Positions 13,300-26,303 are shown, counted from the first letter of the stretch. The stretch: 64,000 nt of DNA from Siderastrea siderea (GCA_964030785.1 OZ034969.1:33250101-33314100), one strand, 5' to 3'. Notes: generated from the letters alone by a model not told the origin. Program-made: numbers and translations.

Positions 13300-15110
13300 T
13301 GGAAGCGCTTGTGGTGTAAGAGATTTAATGGTAGAACTAATCGCTCAACTTGAAGTGTCTCCACAGTTTCGTCCGAGATTGTAGCTTGTTAGACGTAAAG
13401 TAATTATATTCTTGTTTTATGATACCCCTTTAACCTAAACAAACTCAATATAACAAGCAACAGCTTTATTGTTATCGGGCCTAAAAGAAAGCTAAGCTTC
13501 GCTAGCCTTATCTTAGTTTTAGCTCAGACGATTCGCTCTTCATACATTCACAAGGAACTTTAAACGCCAGTCAAAAAACCAAATATCGCAGAACACAGTA
13601 CAAGCCATAAAGAATTCAAGTACGCTGCCGCCAAATTACAGCTGTATGTATGCCCAAATCGCAATTAAAATGAAAGATTGCTTTGTAGATGAAACAATAT
13701 TTATTGCAAGATTAAAGTATAGCTTACTGCTTGCCATTTAACAACAATTAAGGCCAAATAACTTGCCATTATAAATTAAAATTATAATGGAACTGTAGCT
13801 GTAAACACCAACCTGCGTGCAGTCGTGTCATATTTCCCTGGAGTTTAAACGACTTTAGAGACAGGCATTATTTTGTCAGTTTTGTCATTTCCATTTTAAG
13901 GCGTATTGTACATGCAGCCCAGCAAATTAATGTCCCAAGTTCACAATCTCAGCTGCAAAAACCAATGTTTCTCTAATGAAGCTGGCCCTGAGGTATTCAT
14001 CGGGCCTGTATAGTAGCCTTTTTAAATCGCATTTGTGAACTGATATGGAGGAAACTTAATTCGATGGCCGCATTTACTCATCATTCATTTTGGATACGGT
14101 ACTCCTACATTTAAGGCCTGTTTATACAGAGCGCGACCACGACCACGAACGCGACCACAAACGCGAACGCGGCGCTCGCATTGGATTGGGTCCGTATAAG
14201 CATTTTGTATGAATTCGTTGATACACGCGGACCCATCATTTATTGTACAGAACTCCTAATAGCTGTCGTGTAAATGCAAATTGCATCCGGACCTGCCTAC
14301 CAAACATTAAGGCGGGGCGAGAGCACCTCGGAAGGTAGCCTCTGCCCGCCAAAAAACGGGCCCGCGTGCTCAAAGTTTAGCCGCACATGTGCAGGCGCTC
14401 TTTACCAACTAAAATGAAATGGGGTCGTCGGCGACTCTGAAGCTCTGTTAACCGGGGGAAAAAATTGGTTGATGGAAGCGACGACAACTGAGGGTCTTCG
14501 GTCTTTGGTCGGAAGAAAATATCCAGTTCTCTTCACAGAGCTGTAAACGTTCAAGTGGCTACTGCGAGGTTACAGCACATGTTAACAAGTAAATAACTCA
14601 ACACGCTTTTACCGTGGTTGCAGTCCTGTGTCTGTTTTCTTCTACGCGATTTCTTAGAGACCTTTTTGTTTATGCTTAATGAAATGTTATCGTATATTGA
14701 TCAGTACGCGTGCCTCATCATCTCCGGGCTACGAAAAAACCTCGCTTTCTGCTTTCGTATTGTTGAACATCCAATCACCTTTTCATCGATGTGACCGAAA
14801 CTTAACATAGTCGCATTGCACATAACCACTAAAGCCACAAAAACCGCTTCAGGGAAGAAAAGCTTAACCCTTGGTGTATGCCGAGCGAAAAATTGTCTAA
14901 AAATTTTAAAATACACTACGCAACCACTGCTACCGCTGATTAATGCGCCAACGGGGCTCAAATTTTTATAAGTGCCATGCACACACGGATCGAACATATA
15001 AGTGATTTGAGCCAGTAAATGACGATTACCGTGCCTTATTAAAATCGTGCGTACCAAAATGTAGGAGTTCCGTACCCGAAATAATTAAGAGTGACTGCCT
15101 GTTAGGATCG
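13300..15110. other. Non-coding interval
   Basis: Near 14130-14180 a short degenerate repeat of GCGACCACGA/CGCGAACGC type occurs. A 118-codon minus-strand ORF (14701-15057) has hydrophobic stretches but no family I recognise and no promoter or splice context, so it is not called as a gene. Confidence 0.4.
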
Positions 15111-15112
15111 AG

Positions 15113-16333
15113 AATGCTCTGTCATCAGCCCATTTGGCGACTTCCTCATATTTTACCCAAAGATTCCCTTTGGTAAAATGTTCTCAAAAATCACATTTAA
15201 AAGTTTGAGCGATGTTTTAATTTTCAGAAATTCACAAAAAATTGAAAGTGCGGCCAAAGTGCGGTTTTTCGCCTGATCAAATACCCAAAATTAGGTGTGA
15301 GGACGAAGCATCGCTAGGGCATTAAAATTAATTTAATTGTGGTCAAACGTGGCATGAATTAGGAACAACTACTCTTATGCATGTTTCACTTTCAAAACAA
15401 TTTAAATCTCTTAATACTGAGATTTTGCGAGCCATTTGGGAAACAGCTCTATAGAGTGCTGATAATGGCCGCAAAATGTAGGTGAACCTGGTACCTCGTC
15501 TTGCGATAATTTTACTTTACAGCCAGAGGGTTATTAAATATTTTCCATGCCAAGTTTCAAGGTCAAACTCGCAAAGCTTCCCTGTGAGAAAATCGACTGT
15601 TTTATGTCATGCGTTCGGCCCAAATCACACATTCAAGGTTTTTTAGATGAACTTAGGTTAATAAGCTTCAACTGCGCCGATAAAATTCTAACAATAATTT
15701 AAATCTTAGCAATTTGCCATTGAACTTGATGCTCCGTCATCGGCCCATTTGGCGAATTCCTCATATCTTACCCAAAGATTCCCTTTGGTAAAATGTTCTC
15801 AAAAATCACATTTAAAAGTTCGAGTGATGTTTTAATTTTCAGAAATTCACAAAAAATTGAAAGTGCGGTTTTTCGCCTGATCAAATACCCAAAATTAGGT
15901 GTGAGGACGAAGCATCGCTAGGGCATTAAAATCAATTTAATTGAGGTCAAACGTGGCATGAGTTAGGAACAACTACTCTTATGCATGTTTCACTTTCAAA
16001 ACAATTTAAATCTCTTAATACTGAGATTTTGCGAGCCATTTTGAAAACAGCTCTATAGAGTGCTGATAATGGCGGCAAAATGTAGGTGAACCTGGTACCT
16101 CGTCTTGCGATAATTTTACTTTACAGCCAGAAGGTATCATTATTAAATATTTTCCATGCCAAGTTTCATGGTCAAACTCGCAAAGCTTCCCTGTGAGAAA
16201 ATCAAATGTTTTATGTCTTGCGTTCGGCCCAAATCACACAAGATTTTTAGATGAACTTAGTTTAATAAGCTTCAACTGCGCCGATAAAATTCTAACAATA
16301 ATTTAAATCTTAACAATTTGCCATTGAACTTGA
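15113..16333 (+). repeat. Direct tandem duplication, two units of about 610 bp
   Basis: Unit 1 (about 15113-15729) and unit 2 (about 15730-16333) match along their whole length. For example, GTCATC(A/G)GCCCATTTGGCGA occurs at 15121 and 15736, and both units end in TTTGCCATTGAACTTGA. They differ by scattered substitutions and a few small indels (one is a 14-bp piece around AGTGCGG). No ORF spans a unit. It is a recent but not brand-new duplication of unknown function. Confidence 0.85.
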
Positions 16334-16334
16334 A

Positions 16335-17074
16335 AAATTTACCCACTAGCAAGTAAAAAAACGTATTCTGGTGTTTGAAGGTTCTTGAAAGTCTCATTTG
16401 AGCTGAAACTCCCTCCAGTATTAGTACCGTCGGCTTGTATTCGCCTTAGGTGAATTTGTCAACATGTACAAGCGCTGCTGACATTTCAAACCGAAGAGGT
16501 TTCCCAACTTTCGTCCAATTAGCGTTTTTTTTTTCAATTTCACATTTCAATTCGTTCAACACAAAATCATGAAACACTTCATAAGTTTAAGCAGCTCAGA
16601 TGGCGGCCTGCTCGCGCTGAAATCACTTGCGATCATTTCAAGAGCACTGTCAATGTCATGTAAACAAACGATTGGATGGCATTCCTACAGTCAATAATCT
16701 CTCGAGAGAGGTCAGGATGTCAAGAGCTGTAGTAACGTAACGTTAATAGAGCAGGAAGGTGATCAAAATGTCAGTGTTATAAAGGCGGTGACGATTTCAA
16801 ATCAAATTCCGCCTACATAATTACAAAACTAAAAGGAAATCCGTCCGTCGCCAAACAAATGTACAGCATTTATATAAACGCTTATTATATTCCAATTATA
16901 TTCCTAAGCAGTCACAAGAAACATACCCAAAAGACGTACATCTCCCTCAATGCCACACCATAGTAGCTTCCACAATCCCAAGGTTGCTGTTATGAACATC
17001 AAAGGCCTTTTGAGTCTATTTTCTGGTAGCATATTCACTATACTGGAATCTACTACGTGCTGTGAGGTCAAGTA
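16335..17074. other. Non-coding interval
   Basis: No gene, repeat or RNA gene recognised. It borders the large inverted duplication starting near 17075. Confidence 0.4.
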
Positions 17075-18848
17075 TTAAAAGCGTTTGACATTTGATACAG
17101 CTAAATCACGCAGCCCTACGTAGCGCCTGGTCACGCGCACATCGCTCCTGCGAGATTGTGTACATTTCGCTTCATTTCGCACGTGAACACATGAAGAAGC
17201 ACTTTTAGATATGCGGTTTGCTTCGCCGTGATTGTCTCTCGTGTTCTAATGGCTCTTTGTAGCTATAGCACATTACTCAGTAACGGTACCCCTTGCGGGC
17301 AGTCTAGTGAATTATCCTGGTCAGCTGGAATGCGTGGTGCTCAAAGACTATACTAAAGATGTAATCGGTCACTTAGCGAGTTTTAAACTTAGCAGTGATG
17401 AAGGAGTGGGAACTGAAATGAAGTTGCTGTTAGCCAGAGCATAGTTACTCGAGGGACTGGTTATGAAACCTTGCAAGTTTCAAAGGCCATAACAAAGGTG
17501 CTGCAATTTATGTTGAAAAGTCTACGAAAGGGCACAATCTTTTGTTTTACGATCGCACACTATGACTGAATAACTTAACAGTGACATTTTTATTGGTTCG
17601 TTGCTCATGCAAACGGTAACAAAAACATAAAACAAAGGACTTTGCTGAGCTTCATAACCAGATTCTTTTATTAACTATGGCCAGAGCAGGTAAGTACCTT
17701 TTCAAAAACGAAAACCCATTTTGTGATGTTATGAACTCTGACACTTGCATGCTTAATTACATAAAAACAAATGCTTTCAGGGTTTTCTCCTTGGGAGAAA
17801 AGCATGATGCCCTGAGCATTTGCCAACGCCATAGATCCGAATTTACAATCCACTGGAGGACAAGAAAGACCCTTTGCGCAGTTCCTTTGCGCAGTTCATA
17901 AGTTGCCGATACGAAAGGGATAATAACGATGATTATAAAGCACCGAGTGCAACTTAAACGTCTTTTATATTATATGTCCAACATTTAGCCAAAGGTAATA
18001 AAGGTTTATTTTTCAAAACATAGTAAATGTTCTCTGATAGCCAACGGAGAAATTATGTCAGGAAAAATCACTCAACTTCTACATCTATATTTTTCTGTTG
18101 TAAATCATTGTTTCAATCTATTCGCAGCTTTATTAATAATTCTTTGTCTGTACAAACTGAACGGGAATCGCAAAAAGCGATAATGTGCTTTTCTTTTTAA
18201 AGGAAAAATATACGCCAACGTTTCTGTTAACCATTTTTACGCTGTACCTACATTTTGAAGTCGACTTCCCGTTCTCTTTATGCAGACCTAAACTGAGCTA
18301 CTGAATATTATTGAAATAAATGTTCAGGCTTAAAGTGACTGTTCTTCCGTTCCTTTCAGAAGCAACGCTCTATTACAAATCATTACGTTTCCCCATGATG
18401 CTCATTTAACCTTCGAGTGTACAAAATAAAGCCAAGAAATACAACACTACTATTTAGAATAAGGGCGTCATATATCGATCACAGGAGTTTTGTAGACAGG
18501 TGTTGCAATAACATTTTTATTAGCTTTTTTTCGGTTTGAAAGTGAAAAAAAAGTTGTCAGTGGCGTTTAGCAAAGCTCAAACTTTTTATTCTTTCTCGGT
18601 ATTCAGATTTATGCCTCGCCATCTGACGATAAGGTTTTCTTCTTAGTTTGTTAACATGAAGAGGCAAATATTTGCCTCCGTCGTGTTTACAGATTGAAAA
18701 GCAACGTGGTGACTGTCGAAGACGGAGCTTATCTTTTTGTTTTATGGGTTCTTTACAAACTTTGCTACATCTTTTCTATTAAGGAAACGAGAATACTACA
18801 GATATAACTAGCCCAAAAATAGCCGATCAATAAACTGAAGGGATAATA
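17075..18848 (+). repeat. Left arm of large inverted duplication
   Basis: Most of this stretch is repeated inverted at 27710-29318. Shared landmarks are the outer GTTTGACATTTGATACAGC, the exon-like block starting ATGGCTCTTTGTAGCTATAG, the TTCGACTTCCCGTTC segment, and the inner end GGGATAATAAC. Relative to the other arm, this copy has a one-base insertion inside the exon-like ORF (GTGAATTATCC against GTGATTATCC) that breaks the frame, and a 239-bp MITE insertion at 17441-17679. The arms are about 1.6-1.8 kb and the interval between them about 8.9 kb. Confidence 0.8.
17441..17679. mobile_element. hAT-like MITE with 8-bp target duplication
   Basis: A 239-bp insert is flanked by GCCAGAGC at 17433-17440 and again at 17680-17687. 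Its ends are imperfect inverted repeats: ATAGTTA...CTGGTTATGAA on the left, and the same pattern in complement on the right. The inverted paralogue near 28951-28960 has one GCCAGAGC and no insert, so it is an empty site. An 8-bp duplication is typical of hAT elements. No coding capacity. The insertion sits just before a GTAAGT splice donor. Confidence 0.85.
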
Positions 18849-19579
18849 ACTATGAAAAATATAGGCCCCCAATGCGTGCAGAACCGACGAAGTGTTGGTT
18901 CGTCTCGAAAAGAAAGCAAGCGAGGCGTGCTTGACTGCAGGTTCAATAACATTCAAGCATCTGTAACAGCAAGTTGTAGCGAAAGTGCGCAACTGTAAAT
19001 AACGCTGAAATTTGACCAACTGAAAAGGCGACCAATACCCTGGAAAGGAGGTCAACTGAATTATTCACCCTTTCCACACCAAACAGCCCCACAGACTACG
19101 CCCATGACCTCATGCATTCTTCACTCAAGATCATTTTTCGCTGTCTTTTGGTCGGTCTTGCTCAAGACCCTGAATAAAAAAGCCATCACAATTCTCAAAA
19201 CAGATGCATTTCAAAAAATGGGCGATAAATTTCCCAGTATAAAAGTAACCACATCTTTACGATTGATCAGCAAGGGCACCGTAACAGCCTAAAAGAATTG
19301 AACTTTTCCCCACGCCTGGGAACCAAACTTTGTGCACAGTTTCCTTTAATCATCCTCCTTAAGCCAAATTGTCAATGCAAATACGAAATAAATCCTTACT
19401 TTACTCTATCGTAGAGGCAGTGTACAGGTTACAAGAAAGTGCATTATAGGCATTTACCATTCGTTTTGACCCACTCCACCCTCGATAAATGTTTTTACTT
19501 GGCTCAACGTGCCGTGCAAACTGGCGTAACGAAAATTGTGACAGTATTTTGCCCTTTGTGTTACCGAAAGACGTAATGT

Positions 19580-20158
19580 AACAGCAGAGATTTGGAAAAC
19601 GATTTTATCATAAAATTAAACGCTAAAAAAGTTTTAAAACTCATTTTAAAAAACTTTTAAAAAAGCAGACGACGTTTCGGCGCTACTCTACGCCATTATC
19701 AAGTCAAAAAGGAGATAGTTAAAACAAGAATATATAAAACGTGAAAACAAAAAATAGTTGTGTGCCCAGTGGGCATAATACCCAAAGTAAAACAATAGAA
19801 AACTAAAAGTTCTAATTAAAATAGGGAAATGTCAAGTAAATAGTTTGGCGCGGATGGAGTCACTTTGCATGCTGAGAGAAGGATTAATGTCCCTTATAAA
19901 CAGCATCTCGTATACTACTCCGGCAGTCTGCATTTCTTTAAAACTCTGAAGAGGTGATCAATCTTTGCTCCTTTGCTGCCATGTTGTGCCTCAAGGTGTC
20001 TACCGACCGCAGAATAACGGTGCTCACTAATGCGTTGATGTAGGTGTCGGGCAGTAAACCCGACATAATTTGCATCGCGCAAATCACATTGAAATAAATA
20101 TACAACGCATTGTGTGTTTATGATCAGGGGCTTGTTTTCCTTTACGCACAAAAACTGC
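19580..20158 (-). mobile_element. 5'-truncated Penelope-like retroelement insertion
   Basis: A 579-bp insert is flanked by the 10-bp duplication GACGTAATGT at 19570-19579 and 20159-20168. Sister copies of the surrounding repeat (around 22131-22160) run through this site uninterrupted. On the minus strand it encodes the end of a GIY-YIG-containing protein and then an AT-rich 3' region, so the element lies in minus orientation and has lost its 5' part including reverse transcriptase. The 3' region contains a conserved-looking hairpin followed by GAAAC. Confidence 0.85.
19915..20151 (-). pseudogene. GIY-YIG endonuclease remnant of a Penelope-like element
   Basis: The open frame carries CVVYLFQCDLRDANYVGFT, the N-terminal strand pattern of GIY-YIG nucleases (VYLF..C......YVG.T), followed by RHLHQRISEHR and a GRHL..QHG histidine-bearing stretch. 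In Penelope-like elements this nuclease follows the reverse transcriptase and nicks the target DNA. Here only the nuclease part is present, the start is lost at the insertion boundary, and the frame is broken at 19915, after which similar sequence (…SDSIRAKLF) continues in another frame toward 19840. It is a dead fragment. Confidence 0.8.
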
Positions 20159-23100
20159 GACGTAATGTTTAAAATCTGATGACTCAGCTCATCCGTCTTA
20201 TCGCTTTGAATATTTAATTTTGTTGGATTAAACTAAAACATTAAATGTCGGTATAAATTTGTCCACAACTGAACATGCTTTTACCGAGAGTTGTGAGCGA
20301 TGTATTTATATACTGTTGTGAATAGGGCACTATAAAAACATGATTATCCTTAAAGACAAACACATCGTCACAATCTCAACGTGCTAACCGGCGTGACGAA
20401 AATTGTGACAGTACTTTGTCTTTTGCGTTACCGAATGACGTAACGTTTAAAATCTGATGACTCAGCTCATCTGTCTTATCGCTTTGAATATTTTGTTGAA
20501 TTAAAATTAAAATTTAAAGATCAATTTTGTCCACAACTGAACATGCCGTTACCGAGAGTTGTGAGCGATGTATTTATATACTGTTGTGAATATGGCACTA
20601 TAAAAACAGATTATCGATTAAGACAAACACAACGTCAGAATCTGGAGAAATTAGTAAAAAGGCGAAGTCGTCGCTTCATCCCAAACACGTTAAAGCATGT
20701 CTTATGACGTAATCGTTAAATTCGGTTTGCTCTTCAGCAAGTCAGTGTCTCGAACTCTAAAATCGAACAAATCGGTTCAAAGTCAAAAGTAAAGCAGAAA
20801 AATTAAAAAGACCTTCTGTACCGCTTACACTATCCAAGAGGATCTAGACTAGTGTAGTAATTCATTTCCCACCTGCCAATAACCTTTCTTAACGTTGGCA
20901 GATAGATACTTTCCAAGTATTAAACATATCCATAACAACATACACCAGAATTTTCCTCTCATAACATTTACTGATCTAACGATTCTATCCATACGATGTC
21001 TCAGCAACACCTTGGTCCCACCAGCATCAACAGTGCCAATGGACTTCACCTCCTGTTATTATCAGTCCTCCTTGCTTTCTTTCACTGGTATTCCACAGAT
21101 ATTTCAGTCCGGCCAAAGCCAACACTGCTCGGCGGACGTGTGCTTCTCAGATACCTACGATACTTTTTATGTGGACCTTTGTCCTATCGTGCGTGGGTGC
21201 GTGTGTGTACTAATCGATGTCTGTGTACAACTTCTTCTCTATATGTTCAGAGGTCAGCACAACACAGTCGAAGCAAATCTTCCACCAAGCCTCCGTCACC
21301 TTTCTTGACCTGCCAATTTAAAATGGCGACTCGTCCGCTCTTGTTCTCACGTCATCCCATCCCGTGGGCCATAGCGAAATACACACCTTGTGAGCCTTAC
21401 AGGACGTATTTTTACCGACCAAACCAGTCCACGGTCTTGTCACGACTGCTCTAACTCGACTTCGTCGGTTAAAAAACATAGGCCTGCAATGCATGCAGAA
21501 CCGACGAAGTGTTGGTTTGTCTCGAAAAGAAAGCAAGCGAGCCGTGCGTGACTGCAGCTTCAATAACATTCAAGCACCTGTAACAGCAAGTTGCAGTAAA
21601 AGTGTGTAACTGTAACTAACGCTTGAATTTGACCAACTGAAAAGGCGACCAATACCCTGGAAAGGAGGTCAACTGAATTATTCACCCTCTCCTCACCAAA
21701 CATAGCTCCATAGACTATGCATTCTTCACTCAAGATCATTTTTCGCTGTCTTTTGGTCGGTCATCCTCAAAACCCGGAACAAAAATTCTCAAAACAGACG
21801 CATTTCAAAAAATGGGCGACAAATGTCCCAATATGAAAGTAACCACATCAGTATGGGCACCGTAACAGCCCAAAAGAATTGAACTTTTCCCGATACCTGG
21901 GAACCACGCTTTGTGCAAAGTTCCTTTAATCATGTCAAGGACTCCTTAAGCCAAATTGTGAATGCAAATACGAAATAAATCATTGCTATGCTCTATCGTA
22001 CAGGTTACAAGAAAGCGCATTATAGGCATTTACCAGTCGTTTTGACCCACTCCACCTTCGACAAATGTTTTTACTTGGTTCAACGTGCTAACTGGAGTAA
22101 CGAAAATTGTGACAGTATTTTGCCCTTTGCGTTACCGAATGACGTTATGTTTAAAATCTGATGACTCAGCTCATCTGTCTCATCGCTTTGTATATTTAAT
22201 TTTGTTGAATTAAACTAAAAAATTAAATGTTGATATACATTTGTCCACAACTGAACATGCTTTTACCAAGAGTTGTGAGCAATGTATTTATATACTGTTG
22301 TGAATAGGGCACTATAAAAACATGATTATCGATAAAGACAAACACATCGTCAGAATTTCAACGTGCTTACCGACGTGACGAAAATTGTGACAGTATTTTG
22401 TCTTTTGCGTTACCGAATGACGTACTGTTTAAAATCGGATGACTCAGCTCATCTGTCTTATCCACAACTGAACATGCCGTTATCAAGAGTTGTAAGCGAA
22501 GCATTTATATACTGTTGTGAATATGGCAGTATACAAACATGATTATCGATCTGGAGAAATTAGTAAAAAGTAGACTTGCCCACAAGTCGAGCTCAGAGAT
22601 TTTTTTTTTTTGGAAGCGCGATTTCGGAAGCGTGAAACCCATGAGAAGCGAAGGACGTTTGAGAAAGTCTAAGTAAAAAAGCGAAGTCGTCGCTTTATCT
22701 CAAACACGTTAAAGCATGTCTTATGACCTAATCGTTAAATCCGGTTTGTTCTTCCGGAGTCAGCAAGTCTGAGTGTCTCGAACTCTAAAATCGAACAAAT
22801 TGGTTCAAAATCAAAACTAAAGCAGAAAAATTAAAAAGACTAACTTCTGTGCCGCTTATAATATACTATCCAAGAAGATCCAGCCCCTTGTAGTAATTCA
22901 TTTCCCACCTGCGAATAACCTTTCTTAACGTTGGTAGCTAGATACTTTCCAAGTTACTGTATTAAACATAACCACAACAACGTACACCAGAATTTTCCTC
23001 TCATAACATTTACTGTGAAAGATTCTATCCTTACGATGTCTCAGCAACACTTTGGTCCCACCAGCATCAACAGTGCGACTGGACTTCACCTCCTGTTATT

Positions 23101-23368
23101 ATCAGTCCTCCTTGCTTTCTTTCACTAGTATTGCACAGATATTTCAGTCCGGCCAAAGCCAACACTGCTCGACGGACGTGTGCTTCTATACCTACGATAC
23201 TTTTTATGTGGACCCTTGTCCTATCGTGCGTGTGTGTGTGTACTGATCGATGTATGTGTACAACTTCTTCTCTATATGTTCAGCTGCCAGCACAAAATTA
23301 TACTACAACACAGTCGAAGCAAATCTTCCACCAAGCCTCCGTCACCTTTCTTGACCTGCCAATTCAAA

Positions 23369-23548
23369 ATGGCGACTCTTGTCACGACTGCTCTAACTCG
23401 ACTTGGTCGGTTAAACATAGGCCCGCAATGCGTGCAGAACCGACGAAGTGTTGGTTTGTCTCGAAAAGAAAGCAAGCAAGCCGTGCGTGACTGCAGCTTC
23501 AATAACATTCAAGCACCTGTAACAGCAAGTTGCAGTAAAAGTGTGTAA
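23369..23548 (+). CDS. Possible first exon or short ORF in duplicated block (doubtful)
   Basis: AAAATGGCG gives a good start context, and the 59-codon frame begins MATLVTTALTRLGRLN. It is rich in Arg, Ser and Thr and low in acidic residues at the N-terminus, like a mitochondrial targeting sequence. The equivalent place in the previous unit (ATG near 21323) contains about 118 extra bases and reads into a different frame; the fourth partial unit keeps that extra segment but lacks this start. No family is recognised. It may be a duplicated promoter-plus-first-exon or simply repeat DNA. Confidence 0.2.
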   Translation: MATLVTTALTRLGRLNIGPQCVQNRRSVGLSRKESKQAVRDCSFNNIQAPVTASCSKSV

Positions 23549-25127
23549 CTGTAACTAACGCTTGAATTTGACCAACTGAAAAGCGACCAATACCCTGGAA
23601 AGGAGGTCAACTGAATTATTCACCCTCTCCTCACCAAACATAGCTCCACAGACTATGCATTCTTCACTCAAGATCATTTTTCGCTGTCTTTTGGTCGGTC
23701 TTCCTCAAAACCCGGAACAAAAATTCTCAAAACAGACACATCTCAAAATATGGGCGACAAATTTTCCCAATATAAAAGTAACCCACATCTTCACGATTGA
23801 TCAGTATGGGCACCGTAACAGCCCAAACCCATACCTGGGAACCACGCTTTGTGCACAGTTTCCTTTAATCATGTCAAGGACTCCTTAAGCCAACTTGTGA
23901 ATGCAAATACTAAATAAATCATTGCTATGCTCTATCGTACAGGTTACAAGAAAGCGCATTATAGGCATTTACCGGTCGTTTTGACCCACTCCACCCTCGA
24001 CAAATGTTTTTACTTGGTTCAACGTGCTAACTGGCGTAACGAAAATTGTGACAGTATTTTGCCCTTTTGCGTTACCGAATGACCTCATGTTTAAAAACTG
24101 ATGACTCAGCTCATCTGTCTTATCGCTTTGAATATTTTGTTGAATTAAAATTAAAATTTAAAGATAAATTTTGTCCACAACTGAACATGCCGTTATCAAG
24201 AGTTGTAAGCGAAGCATTTATATACTGTTGTGAATATGGCACTATACAAACATGGTTTTCGATCTGGAGAAATTAGTAAAAAGCGAAGTCGTCGCTTTAT
24301 CTCAAACACGTTAAAGCATGTCTTATGACGTAATCGTTAAATCTGGTTTCCTCTTCCGCAGTCAGCAAGTCAGTGTCTAGAACTCTAAAATCGAACAAAT
24401 CGGTTCAAAATCAAAAGTAAAGCAGAAAAATTAAAAAGACTAACTGGTATATCCTTCTGTGCCGCTTACAGTATACTATCCAAGAAGATCCAGCCTCGTG
24501 TCGTAATTCATTTCCCACCTGCCAATAGCCTTTCTTAACGTTGGCAGCTAGACATTTTCAAGTAATAAACATAACCGCAACAACATACACCAGAATTTTC
24601 CTTTCATAACCTTTACTGAGAACGATTCTATCCTTACGATGTCTCAGCAACACTTTGGTCCCACCAGCAGCAACAGTGCCACTGGACTTCACCTCCTGTT
24701 ATTATCAGTCCTCCTTGCTTTCTTTCACTAGTATTGCACAGACATTTCAGTCCGGTCAAAACCAACACTGCTCGGCGGAAGTGTCCTTCTATACCTACGA
24801 TACTTTTTATTTGGACCCTTGTCCTATCGTGCGTGCGTGTGTGTACTAATCGATGGGCTTAACTGCAGAATACGTCATCCCATCCCATGGGCCATAGCGA
24901 AATACACACCTTGTGAGTCTTACACGACGTATTTTGACGGACGAAACCAGTCGACGCTCTTGACACGACTGCTCTAACTCGACTTCGTCGGTTAAAAAGG
25001 ACCTAGCGCAACGTAATCGTCTTTCATTTGATAGGAAAAGCATTTAGCCACAGTGGGGTAATAAAAGTTCATTGATCAAAACATTGTGAATGTTTTTTCT
25101 TATAGCCAAGGGTTAAATTGTGTCCGA

Positions 25128-25135
25128 CACACACA

Positions 25136-25170
<35 letters not shown>
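25128..25170. repeat. (AC)n microsatellite
   Basis: About twenty AC units with one interruption (CACACACTCACACAC). The matching place in the opposite arm (about 27462-27479) has only a short TG run, so the expansion is specific to this arm. Confidence 0.9.
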
Positions 25171-25172
<2 letters not shown>

Positions 25173-26303
25173 CTAACTTGTTTTTCTTTTTAAAGGAAAA
25201 ACACGCGCCAATGTTTCTCTTAATAAGTTTGACGCCTTAGTGAGCAAATGGAGTGTTGCTATGGAAAACTGGAAATTGGGATACGAAATGTGGGTGAATG
25301 ACCGATCCTGTGGTGCTAATTGCTCTAAAGCGTGAAAGGTGCCACTACATTTTGAATTCGACTTCCCGTTGTTTTTGTGCAGACATTAACTAAGCTACTG
25401 AATACTATTGAAATAAATGTTTGAGCTTTAAGTTAGCTGATGTCAGAAAGACAAAAAAAGCCAACCAAACATATGTAGATCATCCAAAAGTTGACTTACT
25501 GGACCTTTTATTCGAAAGTAATAAACCTACGTGTATTCATTGATCTGTTTAACCAGGATTTTAACTGAAACAGTCGCATAAACAGCATAAGCTATCCAGT
25601 TTCCACTGGCGGTTCTACCAGAAATTGTTGTGTAGCACATTGAGGAACGAGCCCTTAAAACCTACAAACACACGCTATGACTTTGGTTACGTTACGTGGA
25701 CAACACCTTCACTCATGTACACAAAAACGAAATCGGCTCCTTTTGCAACATGGTAACGGACAAACCCCTTGCAGACAGTTCACCAAGGGGATTCACGAAA
25801 ATGCGAACGATACAAACCTACGGAGTACACGCCTAGTCATCCTATAGCTTTATGTTTCACAAAGCAACTATTCTGCTAACTTACGAGCGCAACTGTGGTT
25901 CGCGACACGGGTTCGACACACCAGACAACTACTTGTTTTCGTCGGTTCCGGTTAACGACGAAAACAAGAACCTAAACAGTTGTTTTTCGAAGGAACAAAT
26001 ACATAGAAGACCGCTCAACCTAACAAATCGAAAACTAACCCTAAGACTATTGCATGTTGCAGTTTACGTGTTGCAATTTTTCAGCCCGATTTCTCCCATT
26101 GGTAAAGGTTTGTTGTACTGCGTGACCAATATTTACATCTAAAGTACAAGACAAGGTGGTATAACTACGTATAAGTTAAGAATAAAAGTGTTAAAAATGC
26201 AAATATCTTCTTACCTTTTCATCTCAGTGTGTTAGGAGAAATGGACTGAACCTTGAAGAAACGTGCTAATTGAAAGATGCAAGTAAGGATTATTGGCCTA
26301 TTA

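Larger units (their letters stand above)
18860..24990 (+). repeat. Tandemly duplicated block, about three units
   Basis: Units repeat at roughly 2.6, 1.9 and 1.6 kb. ATGTCTCAGCAACAC occurs at 20996, 23036 and 24639, and CCGACGAAGTGTTGGTT near 18886, 21500 and 23438. Inside the units a shorter segment (GATGACTCAGCTCATCTGTC) recurs again, so the block has two levels of duplication. The first unit is longer because a Penelope-type fragment (19580-20158) sits in it. ORFs are conserved between units only as far as the DNA is. A CCTGCCAATT(T/C)AAAATGGCGAC start followed by an Arg/Ser-rich reading frame (23369-23548) recalls a mitochondrial presequence, but this is unproven. Confidence 0.75.

Noticed and set aside
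14701..15057. 118-codon minus-strand ORF with hydrophobic stretches
   Set aside because: Looked briefly like a membrane protein, but no ordered motifs, promoter or splice context.
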